Positions 49,351-64,000 of a DNA stretch of 64,000 bases are shown here, in pieces. Each line of letters opens with the position of its first letter. Within the stretch, counting starts at the first letter, position 1. Source of the DNA: Muraenolepis orangiensis (taxonomy: Eukaryota; Chordata; Actinopteri; Gadiformes; Muraenolepididae); the NCBI GenBank assembly GCA_027704905.1, contig CM051015.1, forward strand, positions 13,486,920-13,550,919, given 5' to 3'. The notes below the pieces were generated by a model that worked only from the letters and a program-made list of their open reading frames with translations, ran no database searches and was not told the origin of the DNA. The position numbers and the translations under genes are program-made.

Positions 49351-52300
49351 TATAAGCGCCCACTTTTCCATGAAACATAATGTTCTAATGCTGTTTGGCT
49401 GTGTCACCCCTATAACAGGCATGAAGGGACAGTGTGTGTGTCCTAATATATATGAACAGTTTATATCATGGGACGTTCTCTATACATACATTAGTGCAGG
49501 ATACATACTGTAAAAATAAAATATTCTGATATTAACTATAAATAAGGGGAATGAAACACAGCATGAAAAAAACAATTATGTGTTTTAAACATGACCAGAG
49601 AATAGGGATCCACAATCTGCTCACAGTGGATTAAAAATAAATAAATAAATAAATAGGATCTTTATTGATCAGTTGACTTCCAATGGACCCTCTAAAGCAA
49701 GGTGTGGGACAGGGAGTGACGGCTGACCTGAACCAAAACACTGAAGGAGGTGGGTGGGAGAATGTGATGTGACACCCCCAGTATGGGATCATGCCCTACA
49801 TCAAAACGACCAGCGTTGCTCCCTGGAGGCTGGCGGTTCTGACGCCACGGTGAACACTCTTTATAGCCAAGAAAAGCCTTTTATCAGTCACTCAGACTGC
49901 CTCCTCACCACAGGAGGGCCTTTTTGCAGTGGCTCTCCAGGAAACTCAAGCACTCTTGTGTCCTCGCATCAACCAAGTCCCATCGCCGCCGTTGCTTTCG
50001 CCCCGCCCGGTCCCCATCTTTCTGAGTCAGGACACGCTGACAACACACGGCTTGACGATCAGGCGTGTCCTTCACCTTTCCTTTTTCTTTCTTTGCCCCT
50101 CTTCTCTGTGTTCTTTCCCCCAAGTGGGCTTAGAAAGAAATAGTTTTGGTATGTTGTATTGATCTATTTACGTCTTGAACTGTTGGGATGATTGGTGAGT
50201 GGATTACTATGACGTATTTCAGATATTTTGCGTTTCACCAGAGAAAGATGTGGTTTCTACGGCCGTTTTGGAATTTCGATTGTATCTAGATCCAAAATCG
50301 TATCTGTTTACATGACACTCACAGCCATTCGTTTCTACAGAGGTAAAGTTTGAAAATAGCACTCTGGAGCAGATTGCGGGAAGCCTGACATGACAGCCAG
50401 TGACAAATCGCAAATAACGATAAAGTATCTGAAAAATAGGTCTGGGGTGTGTTGTGCATCACCAACGTTTTATAACAATGTCAAAGTTTGAGGAAAACAG
50501 AGCAGAATTAAGAAAAAAGGTGGAAAAGACATGGCTTTTAAAACACCATTAATAGCTTAATATTATTGATGACAAGGGCTCAACCATAGTGATGAATGCC
50601 ACCCCACTTCTCTACTTTCAGGGTCAATAATTATGTGATTATGAGCTAATCTGGCCCAGGCTATCACGCACGACTACCATAGAAGATGGTATTACCATGA
50701 GCCAACTGACTACAACAGGATAAATGTGCCTATTGAACCTGAACAATCTGTAAAACTCTTTAACAAATATATGTATATATATACATACATGCGGAAGAAC
50801 ATTCGAGCATACTGTCTAACTGGGTACATTACTACTTAATAGTGCATAACCCATGGGCGTAATTATAGGTAGTGTGGTCTGGAAAACGTAACACTTGGGA
50901 CGTGGACAACTGACTATTGGGTTGTTGTGCTGGTATATCCAGTTCCTCTTGTTGCATTACAGTCTGCTGGCGTGTGGAGAGATAGTTAGAGAGCGAATGG
51001 GGACCAGTCATGATGAATGATTTCCAGAGGCAGAGTGGTGCCGTGGTTCCTTATTGGAGAATTATAAAACGCTCTCTTCCACAAAGTTTTCAAAGGTGAG
51101 AATCAATGGCACTCCAACAAAAAAAAAGATTCTAAGTGATATAAAAAAATTATAAAAAAAACCTTGTGCTGTAAAACTAAAGAAAGTATGGTTACCCTTG
51201 AAGCAAGTCATCTGCAGCAGGGATCTGCACCTTGCACTCTCTCTCTCTTGTTCTCTCTTGTTTTTTCGCTCCTCATTTTCCCTCTCCCTCCTTCTCTCCG
51301 CTCTGTCCTCCACTGGGAGGATTTAGGAGTGTGACAAATCAATTGAGGGGAGTGAGAAAGATATGAGTTTTATATCCAGGATTTCACATCTGAGTCTTTC
51401 TTCTTCTGTCAAATAGTTGACGACTGTTCTACGGTTTTTCGATATCAGTTTACCCTGGATTAGCAGACGCTTGTCTTCTTCCAGAGACTAAAACTCCCTG
51501 GACTGAGATTTATTCCAAGCTGAATCACAGACTTTATGTGGCATCCTGCAAGGAGTTGTGATTCATACAGCAGTCTGGAAGGACTACAGTGAAAACATAA
51601 AACAGTTTTCACTTTCTCCCCCCCACACGATGGGCAGAATATAAAGCGTGTTTCAAGATATCATATAGGGTAGTGAACCAAGATGAACATCATTTGCACT
51701 GAATGTGAACAAATCACTTGAAATTGCATGGGTTTGATTTCATGATGAGTGAGCTACTTGGGGCAAGCCCTAAGAACAATCCAGCATATTCCGTCACTGG
51801 AATATTATGGTTTTGGAGGGAAAATGTACATATTTTATCATTAAACATATTACGTCACCAGTTTAAAAAAAGTTATCGATCCTTAAAATGTATATACAGT
51901 AAAAATTGTATCAAATATCCTTCAGGACATTAAATTACAATATTTTGAGTTCATCATCCGGCGGTTTTCTTACCAATGTAATGGGCCATACAACTTTATT
52001 TACCAATGTATTCACGCACATGGGTTTTCAAATACTCAACGAGTACGACTTGTTTGCATATTGCCGATGTGAACAATGTATTGTGTGGTATTGTCTATTC
52101 AACTAGCGGATAAAGTCTGTGTAACGGCATATCTCAATGACATCCACCTCACCTGGAGACGGTCAGTTTGCCTATGATCAGCCGAGGTTTGAGTGTTTTG
52201 AGTGTTTGATTGTAGGTTGCCATAACTGAAGGGTTGGACAGTTTGTTATGTGTGGAGCATTTAAGATGCATGTTAATGCCCGGGTGTGGTTACACACTCT

Positions 52301-52375
52301 GTCTTGTGTCTTGCATACAGACATATGGACACCTAGCGACAAGAGGACACCTCAGCAGGGCCAAATGTTTGTTGT

Positions 52376-52380
<5 letters not shown>
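49350..52380. other. Noncoding, mostly unique interval
   Basis: A 129-codon frame at 49754-50143 has no domain or signal. Purine/pyrimidine-rich sequence at 51230-51310 explains the Glu/Arg-rich minus-strand frame there. Nothing else is recognised. Confidence 0.5.

Positions 52381-52438
<58 letters not shown>
52381..52438. repeat. (TG)n microsatellite
   Basis: About 29 TG units, uninterrupted. Confidence 0.97.
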
Positions 52439-52439
<1 letters not shown>

Positions 52440-53394
52440 CACCGGAGAACCTGTGAGATCATTTGGCCTAGACAAACAGAATTTCCAAATTTCACAGTTT
52501 TAAAGTTCTCAAAAAGCCCAAACATGTTCTGTCCACTGTGTTGTGGTGCAGAACAGAACCACTATGTCATAAAATGGTAAAGTTGATTTAAAAAAAGAAG
52601 CTTAATTGCCACCTTATTTTTATCACACACATATACCCTTATGCAATTACATTAGTGCTATTTTTATTCTTTTTCAATTGTATTATTATTAAGTTGCTCT
52701 TCTAATAAAGCTAAATTCAATATTTCTGCTCCTTTTCCCCATGGCTCTTAACCCCCCATACTGCCCCACAGGCAGCGAGCTGCTGCCGTCCTTATGAGGC
52801 AATCCAACAGGAGTCGTAACGCGTGTCTCCGGGGACTTGGGAGAGAAAATGCCTTTATTTTATGGTCCGGCGTTTCCCATCGATTACTCAGCGGCTGGAT
52901 CAACTCAGAGTGTGTCTGTGTGCTCTGAAAAATGCTCAAATATTGGAGAGCATTCAGCGTAGCTAACGCCGGTGTGGATCCTTGTCAGCGTAATGACGCT
53001 CTCTCCGAGGGGTGGACCATATGCATACACAAATGGAGGCTGGCGGTTTTCTTTGGCCTGACCCTATAGAGATACTATTTGAATTATTTAACACTTTTTT
53101 GTGGGAACAATGTGAAAAATGGTCAGGTTGTGTGTGTTTTTTTTTGTTTGGGATTTGTCGAGTACAAACTAAAAGTTTTGAATGTGACGGTAAGGATGGA
53201 GATCATTAATCTGGTCCTCATTAGGGAGATCGATTTTGCACCGCGCTGTGTCTTATCATTTGAATTTAAACTGTTAGCAAAAGGCCAGTAGCCTTCGCAG
53301 GACACCCGCGGATCTCCAAATTACAACATCAGTCTATTTGTTTATTAATCAATCTGCACACCACAAGTGGTAAAACACCTCAGAGGCTCTGAGC
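52439..53394. other. Noncoding interval
   Basis: Unique-looking sequence; several short overlapping frames with no domain. Confidence 0.5.
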
Positions 53395-53760
53395 GTGGTT
53401 CGTAAATAAAACCATTGATTTTTCTTAGCCCACTTATTCGGGACAGGTTGTTGATAGGCTAGGAAGCAGGAGTTGGGAGTAACTCCAGACCCGAGCTGGA
53501 GCAGGAGGAGGGGGGGGAGCATGTTTTGGGATTGCGCTCCATTACAGGGTGGCACACATACACTCACAGTCGGCTACATGAAGGCTCTCCAATTACCCCA
53601 TTGTTTTGGAGCTGGGGCTAAGTCCGAGCAGCAGAGTGGCACACATTTGGCAGACCTGCAAACTACAGGGAGACTCAAGCCAGGGGCAGGAATCGAACCC
53701 TGGCTTCCGTAATTGTAAAATGAACAAATCCCTGTGCCAGTATGCCATTAAATAAATACA
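53395..53760 (-). mobile_element. tRNA-derived SINE, diverged
   Basis: Read on the minus strand, a head with a B box (GGGTTCGATTCC, near 53701-53690) is followed by CACCCTGTAATGGAGCGCAA, a C-run and CTCCAGCTCGGG. It ends in CTGTCCCGAATAAGTGGGCT and AAGAAAAATCAATGG. That order resembles a common teleost repeat of the 'CCCTGTAATGGA ... ATAAGCGG...ATGGATGG' type, from memory. The A box is not clear. Confidence 0.6.
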
Positions 53761-55010
53761 AGGACAATTAGCTGTCAAAATGTGCCTGCCAAATCCGGAA
53801 GAAAACAGTCGGTGCAGCATATATTATGGCCAGTCAGCATTTAATTAACAACAACAAAATGGTAAGATAGGGAACGATTCGTTCCGTTACAGTATCTGTG
53901 ATTAGAAGAGAAACAGAAAAAACTGAGGGGAGCACACACACACACACATAACTAAACTGACATCACCAGTTGACAACTGTGCGGTACAGATGGCGCTAGA
54001 TTTTTGGGAGCAGAACCAATGTGAGATTGAGATGGCGCCATGCTATTTCTGACATCACTAATCGTGGGAAAAGAGTCATGTGTTTCAGTGTTTCAATTTC
54101 TCAGTGTTATATGTACACAGGCTTTTATTTATTTTTTATTCCCTCAGTAAAGATAATTCTGAGGTTATTATTTACAATAATGACACAATCTTGTTTTGAT
54201 CTAGTCAAAATCTGATCTAATACCGAGCCATGCTTTCTATCCAGTTCTAATGTTGTTATGACAGAACATCTTTCCCCCCATTGCAAAATAAGCTCCCAGC
54301 AATGATGGACAGACTGATTAAATGACTGAAAGAGTGATTCACAGCCAAGAAATGTCTGGTATGCCATATGTTGATACCTATTGCAAAAATAGTAAAAATA
54401 ACAACAATATTAGGCATTCAAATTCCACTGGAATCAGTCCTCTAATTTACAGTCTCCTCTGGTACGTCAGCCGAGCTTGAGGGAGTCTGACTAATTCTGT
54501 CTAAAATAAAAAAAATCGTAGGAAACTCTGTTTTTGTTTTGCTCCCAAACAGAGAGTAGCATGTGGGCATTAGGGAGTAGCGGCAGTGTGGCCCGGCTGT
54601 CCACACACTCTTCCCAGCTGCAAACATAATTTCAATGCAAATGGAGGAGGGTCGGGGAGGCTGTGACAGTGACACATTATGTGGATTAAGCGGGATGGGA
54701 TAGAAAGGACCATCTCAAAGCATTGGGCATTCCTTCTTGGCTGGCAGGGGAAATGAATGCAGAGTTGTTAAGTCCCACGGCAGTGTGTGAGAGCAAAAAA
54801 CAAAGTATTGTTTTTAAGTGCACTTTTGGCATTTCATCTTAAATGTGACGCAAGCTAAAAGGCCTGCAATGTGATTCATCTCTCCGGATCTCATTTTCTT
54901 CTTTAATTACTTCACTTTCTCTCCCTTTCTCTGTATCTTGCTATAGTGTTCGCACTTAATTGGTTCTATTTTTGCATTAGTTGCTAGCAGGAAGACAGAA
55001 GGATGCTATT
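53761..55010. other. Noncoding interval
   Basis: Short CA run at 53935-53947 and otherwise unique-looking sequence. Confidence 0.5.
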
Positions 55011-55290
55011 TGTAAATGGTAGATGGACTGCATTCATGTAGCTGTTTTCTAACCAGTGCGGCCACGCACTTTACAAGTCATGCCTCACATTCACCCACTC
55101 ATACACACATTCAACCACCGACGGAGGAGACAACCAGCAGCCGTTAGGAGCAGTTCTAACCCTAATCCTAACGAGCAGTTAGGGTTAGGGGGGTCTTGCT
55201 CAAGGACACCTCAACAGTTTTTGCTAGGAGGAGGCGGGGATCGAACCAGCAACCTTCCGGTTGTGAGGCCACCACTCTACCTCCTAAGAT
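55011..55290 (-). mobile_element. tRNA-derived SINE, near full length
   Basis: Same family as 6774-7024. The B box GGTTCGATCCC is at 55247-55237 on this strand and an A-box-like CTTAGGAGGTAG lies at the head. The GAGCAAGAC body block and the tail (TGCAGTCCATCTACCATTTAC) are present. The body has gained sequence: GTTAGGATTAGGGTTAG plus a second CTGCTCC block. The L2-like 3' stem-loop area is partly lost. Confidence 0.9.
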
Positions 55291-55479
55291 TTGAGTGAGT
55301 GTGGATATATCTGCTGCTATTAAGATTAATCAGTTTTTTTAATCAACACCCTTTAACATTTGAGTTCAGTTGGACCAAGGTTTGCAAAATCACATTAAAG
55401 GGCAATATTTCTATATTATAGGCTCATGCAGGCTATGAAACAAAACATAATAACTTTTTGCACCATTCACCATATGCAT

Positions 55480-55815
55480 ATATCATCCATCAGTCACTTT
55501 ATTGTTATTTTTATTGTGTACAGTATTATTATAGTATAGTGTTGTTTAAAGTATATAGTATAGTACATCGTTTAGACTGTTGTTTATAGTATAGTACATA
55601 TTATAGTTTATAGTGTTGTTTATAGTATATAGTCTAGCATATAAGGTAGTTTATAGTGTTATTGATAGTATAGTATTGTTTAGTATAGTATAGTATTTTA
55701 TAGTTTAGTATAGTATTGTTGTAGTAAATTCATACTGCGGGAGGGAATAGGGAGTAAGCATTCCATTGTTCTTGATGCACATGGAAATTTAAAAACATCT
55801 TCAATCCTGAATCCT
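55480..55815 (+). mobile_element. TTGAATC-tailed repeat, copy 6, with expanded interior
   Basis: Begins CATCCATCAGTCACTTTATT (as in copy 1) and ends with core ACTGCGGGAGGGAATAGGGA and a CTGAATCCTGAATTC tail. The AT stretch between them is about 200 bp of TATAGTATAGTGTTGTT-type repeats, against about 75 bp in copy 1. Confidence 0.8.
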
Positions 55816-55859
55816 GAATTCCGGTCTGCAACAATAGTTGGACCATTCACGTCATTTTT

Positions 55860-55860
<1 letters not shown>

Positions 55861-55901
<41 letters not shown>

Positions 55902-55933
55902 TTTAAAAATATATATAATAATAATAATAATAA
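55861..55933. repeat. (AAT)n microsatellite
   Basis: AAT units (55861-55901), a short A/T interruption, then more AAT units to about 55933. Confidence 0.93.
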
Positions 55934-57324
55934 CTATAATAAAAATACCTTTTATTTAGTACGCTGCCCCTAAAGTCCCAAAAGTTAATACATGTTTACC
56001 ATATATTAAGTTGTTTTGTGTTGTGATTACAAGGTCATTTGTGTTTTGCGGACCACTGGGGTGAGTTGCATTTATGAATTGCTTTCTCAAGTAGGCTATG
56101 TTTGAAATATGGCAGCATTCAGTGCTTTAATGTGACAGTCAATTTACTATGTTTTTGGCGGGTGAGCTAGTTGAAGATAGCTTTCCGCTACTCCTGTTGA
56201 GGTGACATTTTCTTACAGTTTTTCATTTGCTTTCAGTTCACTGCAACCAAACACAACAGAAGCTGAAAAAGGTATGCTCTCCTAACGAAAGAGATGAAGA
56301 GATGAAGAGATGAAGAAGAAGACAAACAACCTCCTCCAGATGACAGTTACCAGAACAATGAAGAGGAAAAAAACAACTGTAACTGTACTGATGCTTATCG
56401 ATTAACAAGACCTGATGAACCAAACACTATATGTTATCACGGAGGTAAGAGACAATTCGCTTAACAGTATGCAGAGAAATGCTGGTTCAGAGAATGGCAC
56501 TAATGTCCCTTAGTGTGTGTACAATGATGTTTCCATGGGGGCGGGGCTTCTTGACAGGGGATTTGACAGTCTGGATGATACAAATCCTGCTGTGGTTGTT
56601 GAATGACATTATTTGAATGACATTATTTGTGAATTATTTTTGGACAAAAAACAACTATATAACTGCATTATGTGAAAGTCATCCTGTATATGTTGACAAC
56701 ACATTGTACAGACAGACAACATCATAAAGCGTCAACTAAAGTGTTCAAAGTTGAAAGTAAGTGTTGAACTATATTAAAGCATTTTTAATTGACCCTGTAG
56801 ACACCCATCAGTTACACCCATGATTGCCAGTGTGTCTTTCATGTAATACATAGTAGTTCTGAAAAGTAGAGCAGTGAGCAGGCGGGGATTTCCCAAATCA
56901 CACCAATGGAGAGAGCGCAAATCCAGGACCTCTGAAGCCAGTGGCCTTGGCCTAACCTTTCCAATTCTTGGTTTTCACCCACGTGACTAAAACCTGACAA
57001 CAGTGGCTATCCGCAATGTTGGAACCCTTCAAACGTAAACACAGAGTCACAATACAGACACTCGAGTGAAGAAAACGACATGGTTCATTGGGTTATAGTT
57101 GGCTGTGGAAGTAAAAGGACGGCGTTGGACTATTCTGTACACCTTCTGTTATACATAATCAAGGTGAAGAGTTCGAAAAACGTACTGAAGAGAGAAGAGA
57201 AGCTTGGATTTCGGCAATAAGTTGAGATAGAAATGAATAGATAGCGATAGAAATGTTAGAAATGAAATGCACTTTTGACTTCTGGTGACAAGTTGTTCGC
57301 TTACCTTCCTTTGTTGAAACACAC
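55934..57324. other. Noncoding interval
   Basis: Unique-looking, with a GATGAAGA tandem near 56292-56322. Nothing else is recognised. Confidence 0.5.
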
Positions 57325-57375
57325 TATTGTAAGTCGCTTTGGAAGTGTCTGCTAAATGACTGGAATGTAATGATA
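57325..57375 (+). mobile_element. Fish SINE 3' tail fragment
   Basis: GTAAGTCGCTTTGGAAGTGT, CTGCTAAATGACTGGAATGT and AATGATA. Same tail type as 10357-10425, opposite strand. Confidence 0.72.
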
Positions 57376-57573
57376 CAACAACTAAAGACATCCTGAAGAG
57401 CGAGAGAGTTTGTAGTAAGCATTTTGTTTGGGGACAGCCCGCTATGAACTGGGACAGATATAATGTGGACTGGAAATACGCTTAACCATCGGGAAAAGAC
57501 AATATAGGGAGGCTGCAAACATAATAATATATATAGCAACATGCACCTATATAATAATAGGTATAGATATATA

Positions 57574-57797
57574 GCAACAGGTTACTATATAATACATAAC
57601 AGTAATAAAGGAGCACGTTACTATATAGTAAATCATATACATAGTATAGTATAGTTGGCGATTGACGATTGACATCGTATCGTCTCAATGTATGTAGTAT
57701 GTAGTAGTATGTTCAAATTAATATATATAACTATTATTTATTATATAGTATCATGTTCATATGAATATAACTTATGTATTATATAGTAACATGTTGC
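57574..57797. repeat. 26-bp inverted repeat around an AT-rich 170-bp interior
   Basis: 57574-57599 (GCAACAGGTTAC, then TATATAATACATAA) is the complement of 57772-57797 with one mismatch. Related TTACTATATAGTA words occur again inside, so the block mixes inverted and direct copies. Confidence 0.75.
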
Positions 57798-59660
<1,863 letters not shown>

Positions 59661-59665
59661 TACTG

Positions 59666-59703
<38 letters not shown>

Positions 59704-59806
59704 GCTACTACTACTACTGCTACTACTGCTACTACTGCTACTACTACCACTACTACTACTACTATTACTATTACTATTACTACTACTACTATTACTACTA
59801 CTACTA

Positions 59807-59849
<43 letters not shown>

Positions 59850-59883
59850 TACTACCACAACTACTACTACTACTACTACTACT
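59661..59883. repeat. (CTA)n trinucleotide array with CTG, CCA and TTA variants
   Basis: About 74 ACT/CTA units, many variant (GCT, ACC, ATT). Variants recur in blocks, suggesting expansion of already mutated units. The poly-Leu and poly-Val frames are artefacts. Confidence 0.96.
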
Positions 59884-59955
59884 AATACAAATAATAATGT
59901 CACTTTTATAGCACCTGTGAATACAACTTTCAATATTGTCTCTACAAAGTGCCTT
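59884..59955 (-). mobile_element. L2-type LINE/SINE 3' tail
   Basis: Minus strand reads AAGGCACTTTGTAGAGACAA, TATTGAAAGTTG, then GGTGCTATAAAAGTGACATT and ATTATT. The GCACTTTG...GGTGCTATAAAAG layout is the L2-type 3' hairpin and tail, and the CTA array extends directly from its 3' end. Confidence 0.6.
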
Positions 59956-60065
59956 AAAACCAAAGTTTGATAGAATTAATATTTATTTTATTTCCATTGA
60001 CTCATTTTTTGATTCATGATTTTATATACACATTTGCGTACACACACACGGGCACACACACACGG

Positions 60066-61973
<1,908 letters not shown>

Positions 61974-62070
61974 GGTGGTGGTGGTGGTGGTGGTGATGGT
62001 GGTAATGGTGGTGGTGGTGATGGTGGTAATGGTGGTGGTGGTGATGGTGGTAATGGTGGTGGTGGTAGAG
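61974..62070. repeat. GGT-rich 24-bp minisatellite
   Basis: GTGGTGGTGGTGATGG followed by TGGTAATG, repeated about three times, with a pure GTG run at the left edge. Confidence 0.93.
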
Positions 62071-63875
62071 AAGTGATGTAAGGATAAATGCAATGAAGGG
62101 CGCTAGAAGAAAGGGGTGAGGAGGAGAAGGGAGAGACGGAGGTCCTGTGAGTCCACCCACCGCCTCCCACACACACACACACACACACACATGCATTTCC
62201 CTCACCAATTACCATACATCAGTCCAACAAGGAATGAACCAGATGTTCCAACCTCCTTCGTACAGCATTAGCCTAATATCTCACATGTACATGTTGAATC
62301 ATGGCCTCTTGTTTTTGTCTGGGGAAAGAAAGAGAGGAATAAATGAACTGAAGGCAGGCTGCCATATATACCCTGGTTATGGCCGAGTTCCCCCCCCCCC
62401 CCCCCCTGTGGGCTACAAAGACGCCTCTGAATGGGAGATCACACAAAAGGAAGTGGCGGAGATGGGTTCTCAAAGAACATTTTGCAGTAACAGCCTGTAT
62501 TATCGCCGGAGACTTCCGGAGCCCTTTTTCACTGCCGGGAACACAACGTGAATGTCTAGTTTCCTTTGTTGAAAGCACGGGAAATTCGATTTTCTTCGAC
62601 ATGAAAGGTTGATTGTTCTCGACAGCCGTCTTGTGGCGATGACTAAAATGATATAAGATGGTAAAATACTGATGACTTGAGTGTTCAGCAGGTTTCAAAC
62701 CCAGACAATCAACGTGTCATTAATTATTTCAGCTAGAGACTGTGTTGATGATAACACAAAGCTACTGCTCAATCTTTGACTAAGTCCACGGTGTTTTTTT
62801 AGAATCCATGATGCAACCGTGTACCTTTGACAGTGCAGGCTTATTAAAGATGTGAAAAAAGGTATATTTTACACATGTACATGTGAAAGATTGGCCTCGG
62901 AACTCAGAGCTATAGATGACTTTCACTCTTTCATATGTGCAACAATAAAACCCTATTATTGTAAGCGGCGGCACAAGACAACAGACGTTTGAAGTGCGTG
63001 AGGGAAGGGCATCATCACTGACATCTGTGTTTCAGGCTCTTGGCTAATGAAGGCCCATATGTGAGTACGGAGCTGGAGGTGACAAAGGGAAACTGAGGTC
63101 ATTCTCGCTGCCTTGGCATGAAAGAGGAGGCGGGGCAGAAAGCCGATCATTCCAAATGAACGGAAATCTGGGCTCCACTGTTGCAAACCCTCGTCGGGTC
63201 CAGCTCTTTCATCACTAGACACATAAACAAAACATCAGCGTTTGTTTCTTTATTTTCAACAAGAAGGGAACAATTGTCTGAGTATCTTGTGACTTTACCT
63301 CTGAGCCATTGATTGCACAGTTTGTTTCTGTTTTCCACAGTGCACAGGGCTCAAAGCGTAGGATAATCAATCTTGACTTGGCACATTTATTGGTGTTTTT
63401 AGACGTTGTAGTAGTGATGTTGACCTTTTACTATAATTGGATCCATGGTAGAGAAACATCATAAACATTACCACCACTACCACCACTGCTGATATTACCA
63501 CTACCACTTCTACCATAATGACTATAACCTTGTCATTTTATTAATGTGCTTCATATAGTATATAGCATTCTTCCAAAAAACAGAGTTTCCAAGGTGCAAC
63601 CATAAATAATGTATAACGTTCACCACTGGCATACCAGTGTTGCACGCAGTATTCCGTTTTTGTCTTCCGAGCCATGTATTCGTCACCTCTGCCCGCAGAT
63701 TTCTGTACTTCTTCCCCTGTTAGATCCCGTATTGATATTGGATTTGTAAAAGAGCCAACATCAAGCACTCCCTCCCACACACAAGCAGGACTGGCCTGGC
63801 ATGATGTGACAGAACACTGAATACTGTAAATCATGAATGTTTTTGTTATTTGTTACCAGTACACAAACTGACCAG

Positions 63876-63878
<3 letters not shown>
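62071..63878. other. Noncoding interval
   Basis: Short CA run at 62167-62191, C run at 62391-62406, and a CCACCACTAC-type stretch near 63470-63515. Nothing coding is recognised. Confidence 0.5.

Positions 63879-63972
<94 letters not shown>
63879..63972. repeat. (CA)n microsatellite
   Basis: A 94-bp CA run with a single CATACA interruption near 63932-63937. Confidence 0.97.
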
Positions 63973-63973
<1 letters not shown>

Positions 63974-64000
63974 CAATAATCTCTCACCCACACTGGGTAA

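Noticed and set aside
49754..50143. 129-codon open frame as a host gene
   Set aside because: Composition is unremarkable, no motif or signal is visible, and overlapping frames on both strands are similarly open.

Overview
The window is nuclear DNA from a vertebrate, almost certainly a ray-finned (teleost) fish. The reasons are very long CA/GT, CT and AAT-type microsatellites, tRNA-derived SINEs of the teleost type (6.8, 55.1 and 53.5 kb), L2/Maui-type LINE fragments, a Ty3/gypsy element whose primer-binding site matches tRNA-Ser(GCT), and hAT, pogo and TTAA-type DNA transposon relics. I found no convincing host protein-coding exon, tRNA, rRNA or other host gene. Nearly every long open frame is transposon-derived or lies in a simple repeat, so I read the window as intergenic or intronic DNA.

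Layout. 0-11 kb: mostly unique AT-rich DNA with SINEs (4.3, 6.8, 10.4 kb), a possible 0.6-kb TTAA element (4.8 kb), a LINE tail (7.2-7.4 kb), the first copy of a recurrent TTGAATC-tailed repeat (9.0 kb) and a 130-bp CA array (8.2 kb). 11.05-15.6 kb: two nested LINEs. An L2-type element of about 3.7 kb with endonuclease and reverse transcriptase (frameshifted) sits inside the C-terminal coding region of a second LINE, whose frame resumes exactly on the far side. 18.3-24.0 kb: a Ty3/gypsy retrotransposon on the minus strand. It has a 141-bp LTR, PBS, gag, protease, RT, RNase H and a truncated integrase. A 1.85-kb minisatellite with a 26-bp unit has expanded at the start of gag. The insertion site is a roughly 205-bp repeat, and an uninterrupted paralogue lies 0.75 kb away.

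32.5-36.7 kb: a transposon graveyard. It holds a BED-finger hAT relic, a LINE 3' fragment abutting it, a terminal fragment of a hAT-type MITE, a ZNF862-like hAT transposase relic (minus strand), an internally deleted pogo/Tigger-type element with perfect terminal repeats and a TA duplication, and an L2 3' end (minus strand). 40.9-42.1 kb: a local duplication, one copy of which carries a TTGAATC element. 44.0-45.6 kb: a 1.6-kb TTAA-flanked element with a decayed THAP domain, which fits the Kolobok superfamily. 45.6-64 kb: mostly unique noncoding DNA with further repeat copies, two minus-strand SINEs, a 26-bp inverted repeat, and long CT, CTA, CA and GGT arrays.

The elements do not form a pathway. 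What they offer is a record of insertion order, empty sites and repeat expansion. The observations most worth following are the gag-embedded 26-bp minisatellite, which is open in all three minus-strand frames, the empty-site paralogue of the gypsy insertion, and the TTAA/THAP element. All family assignments rest on motifs I could read, with no database search.
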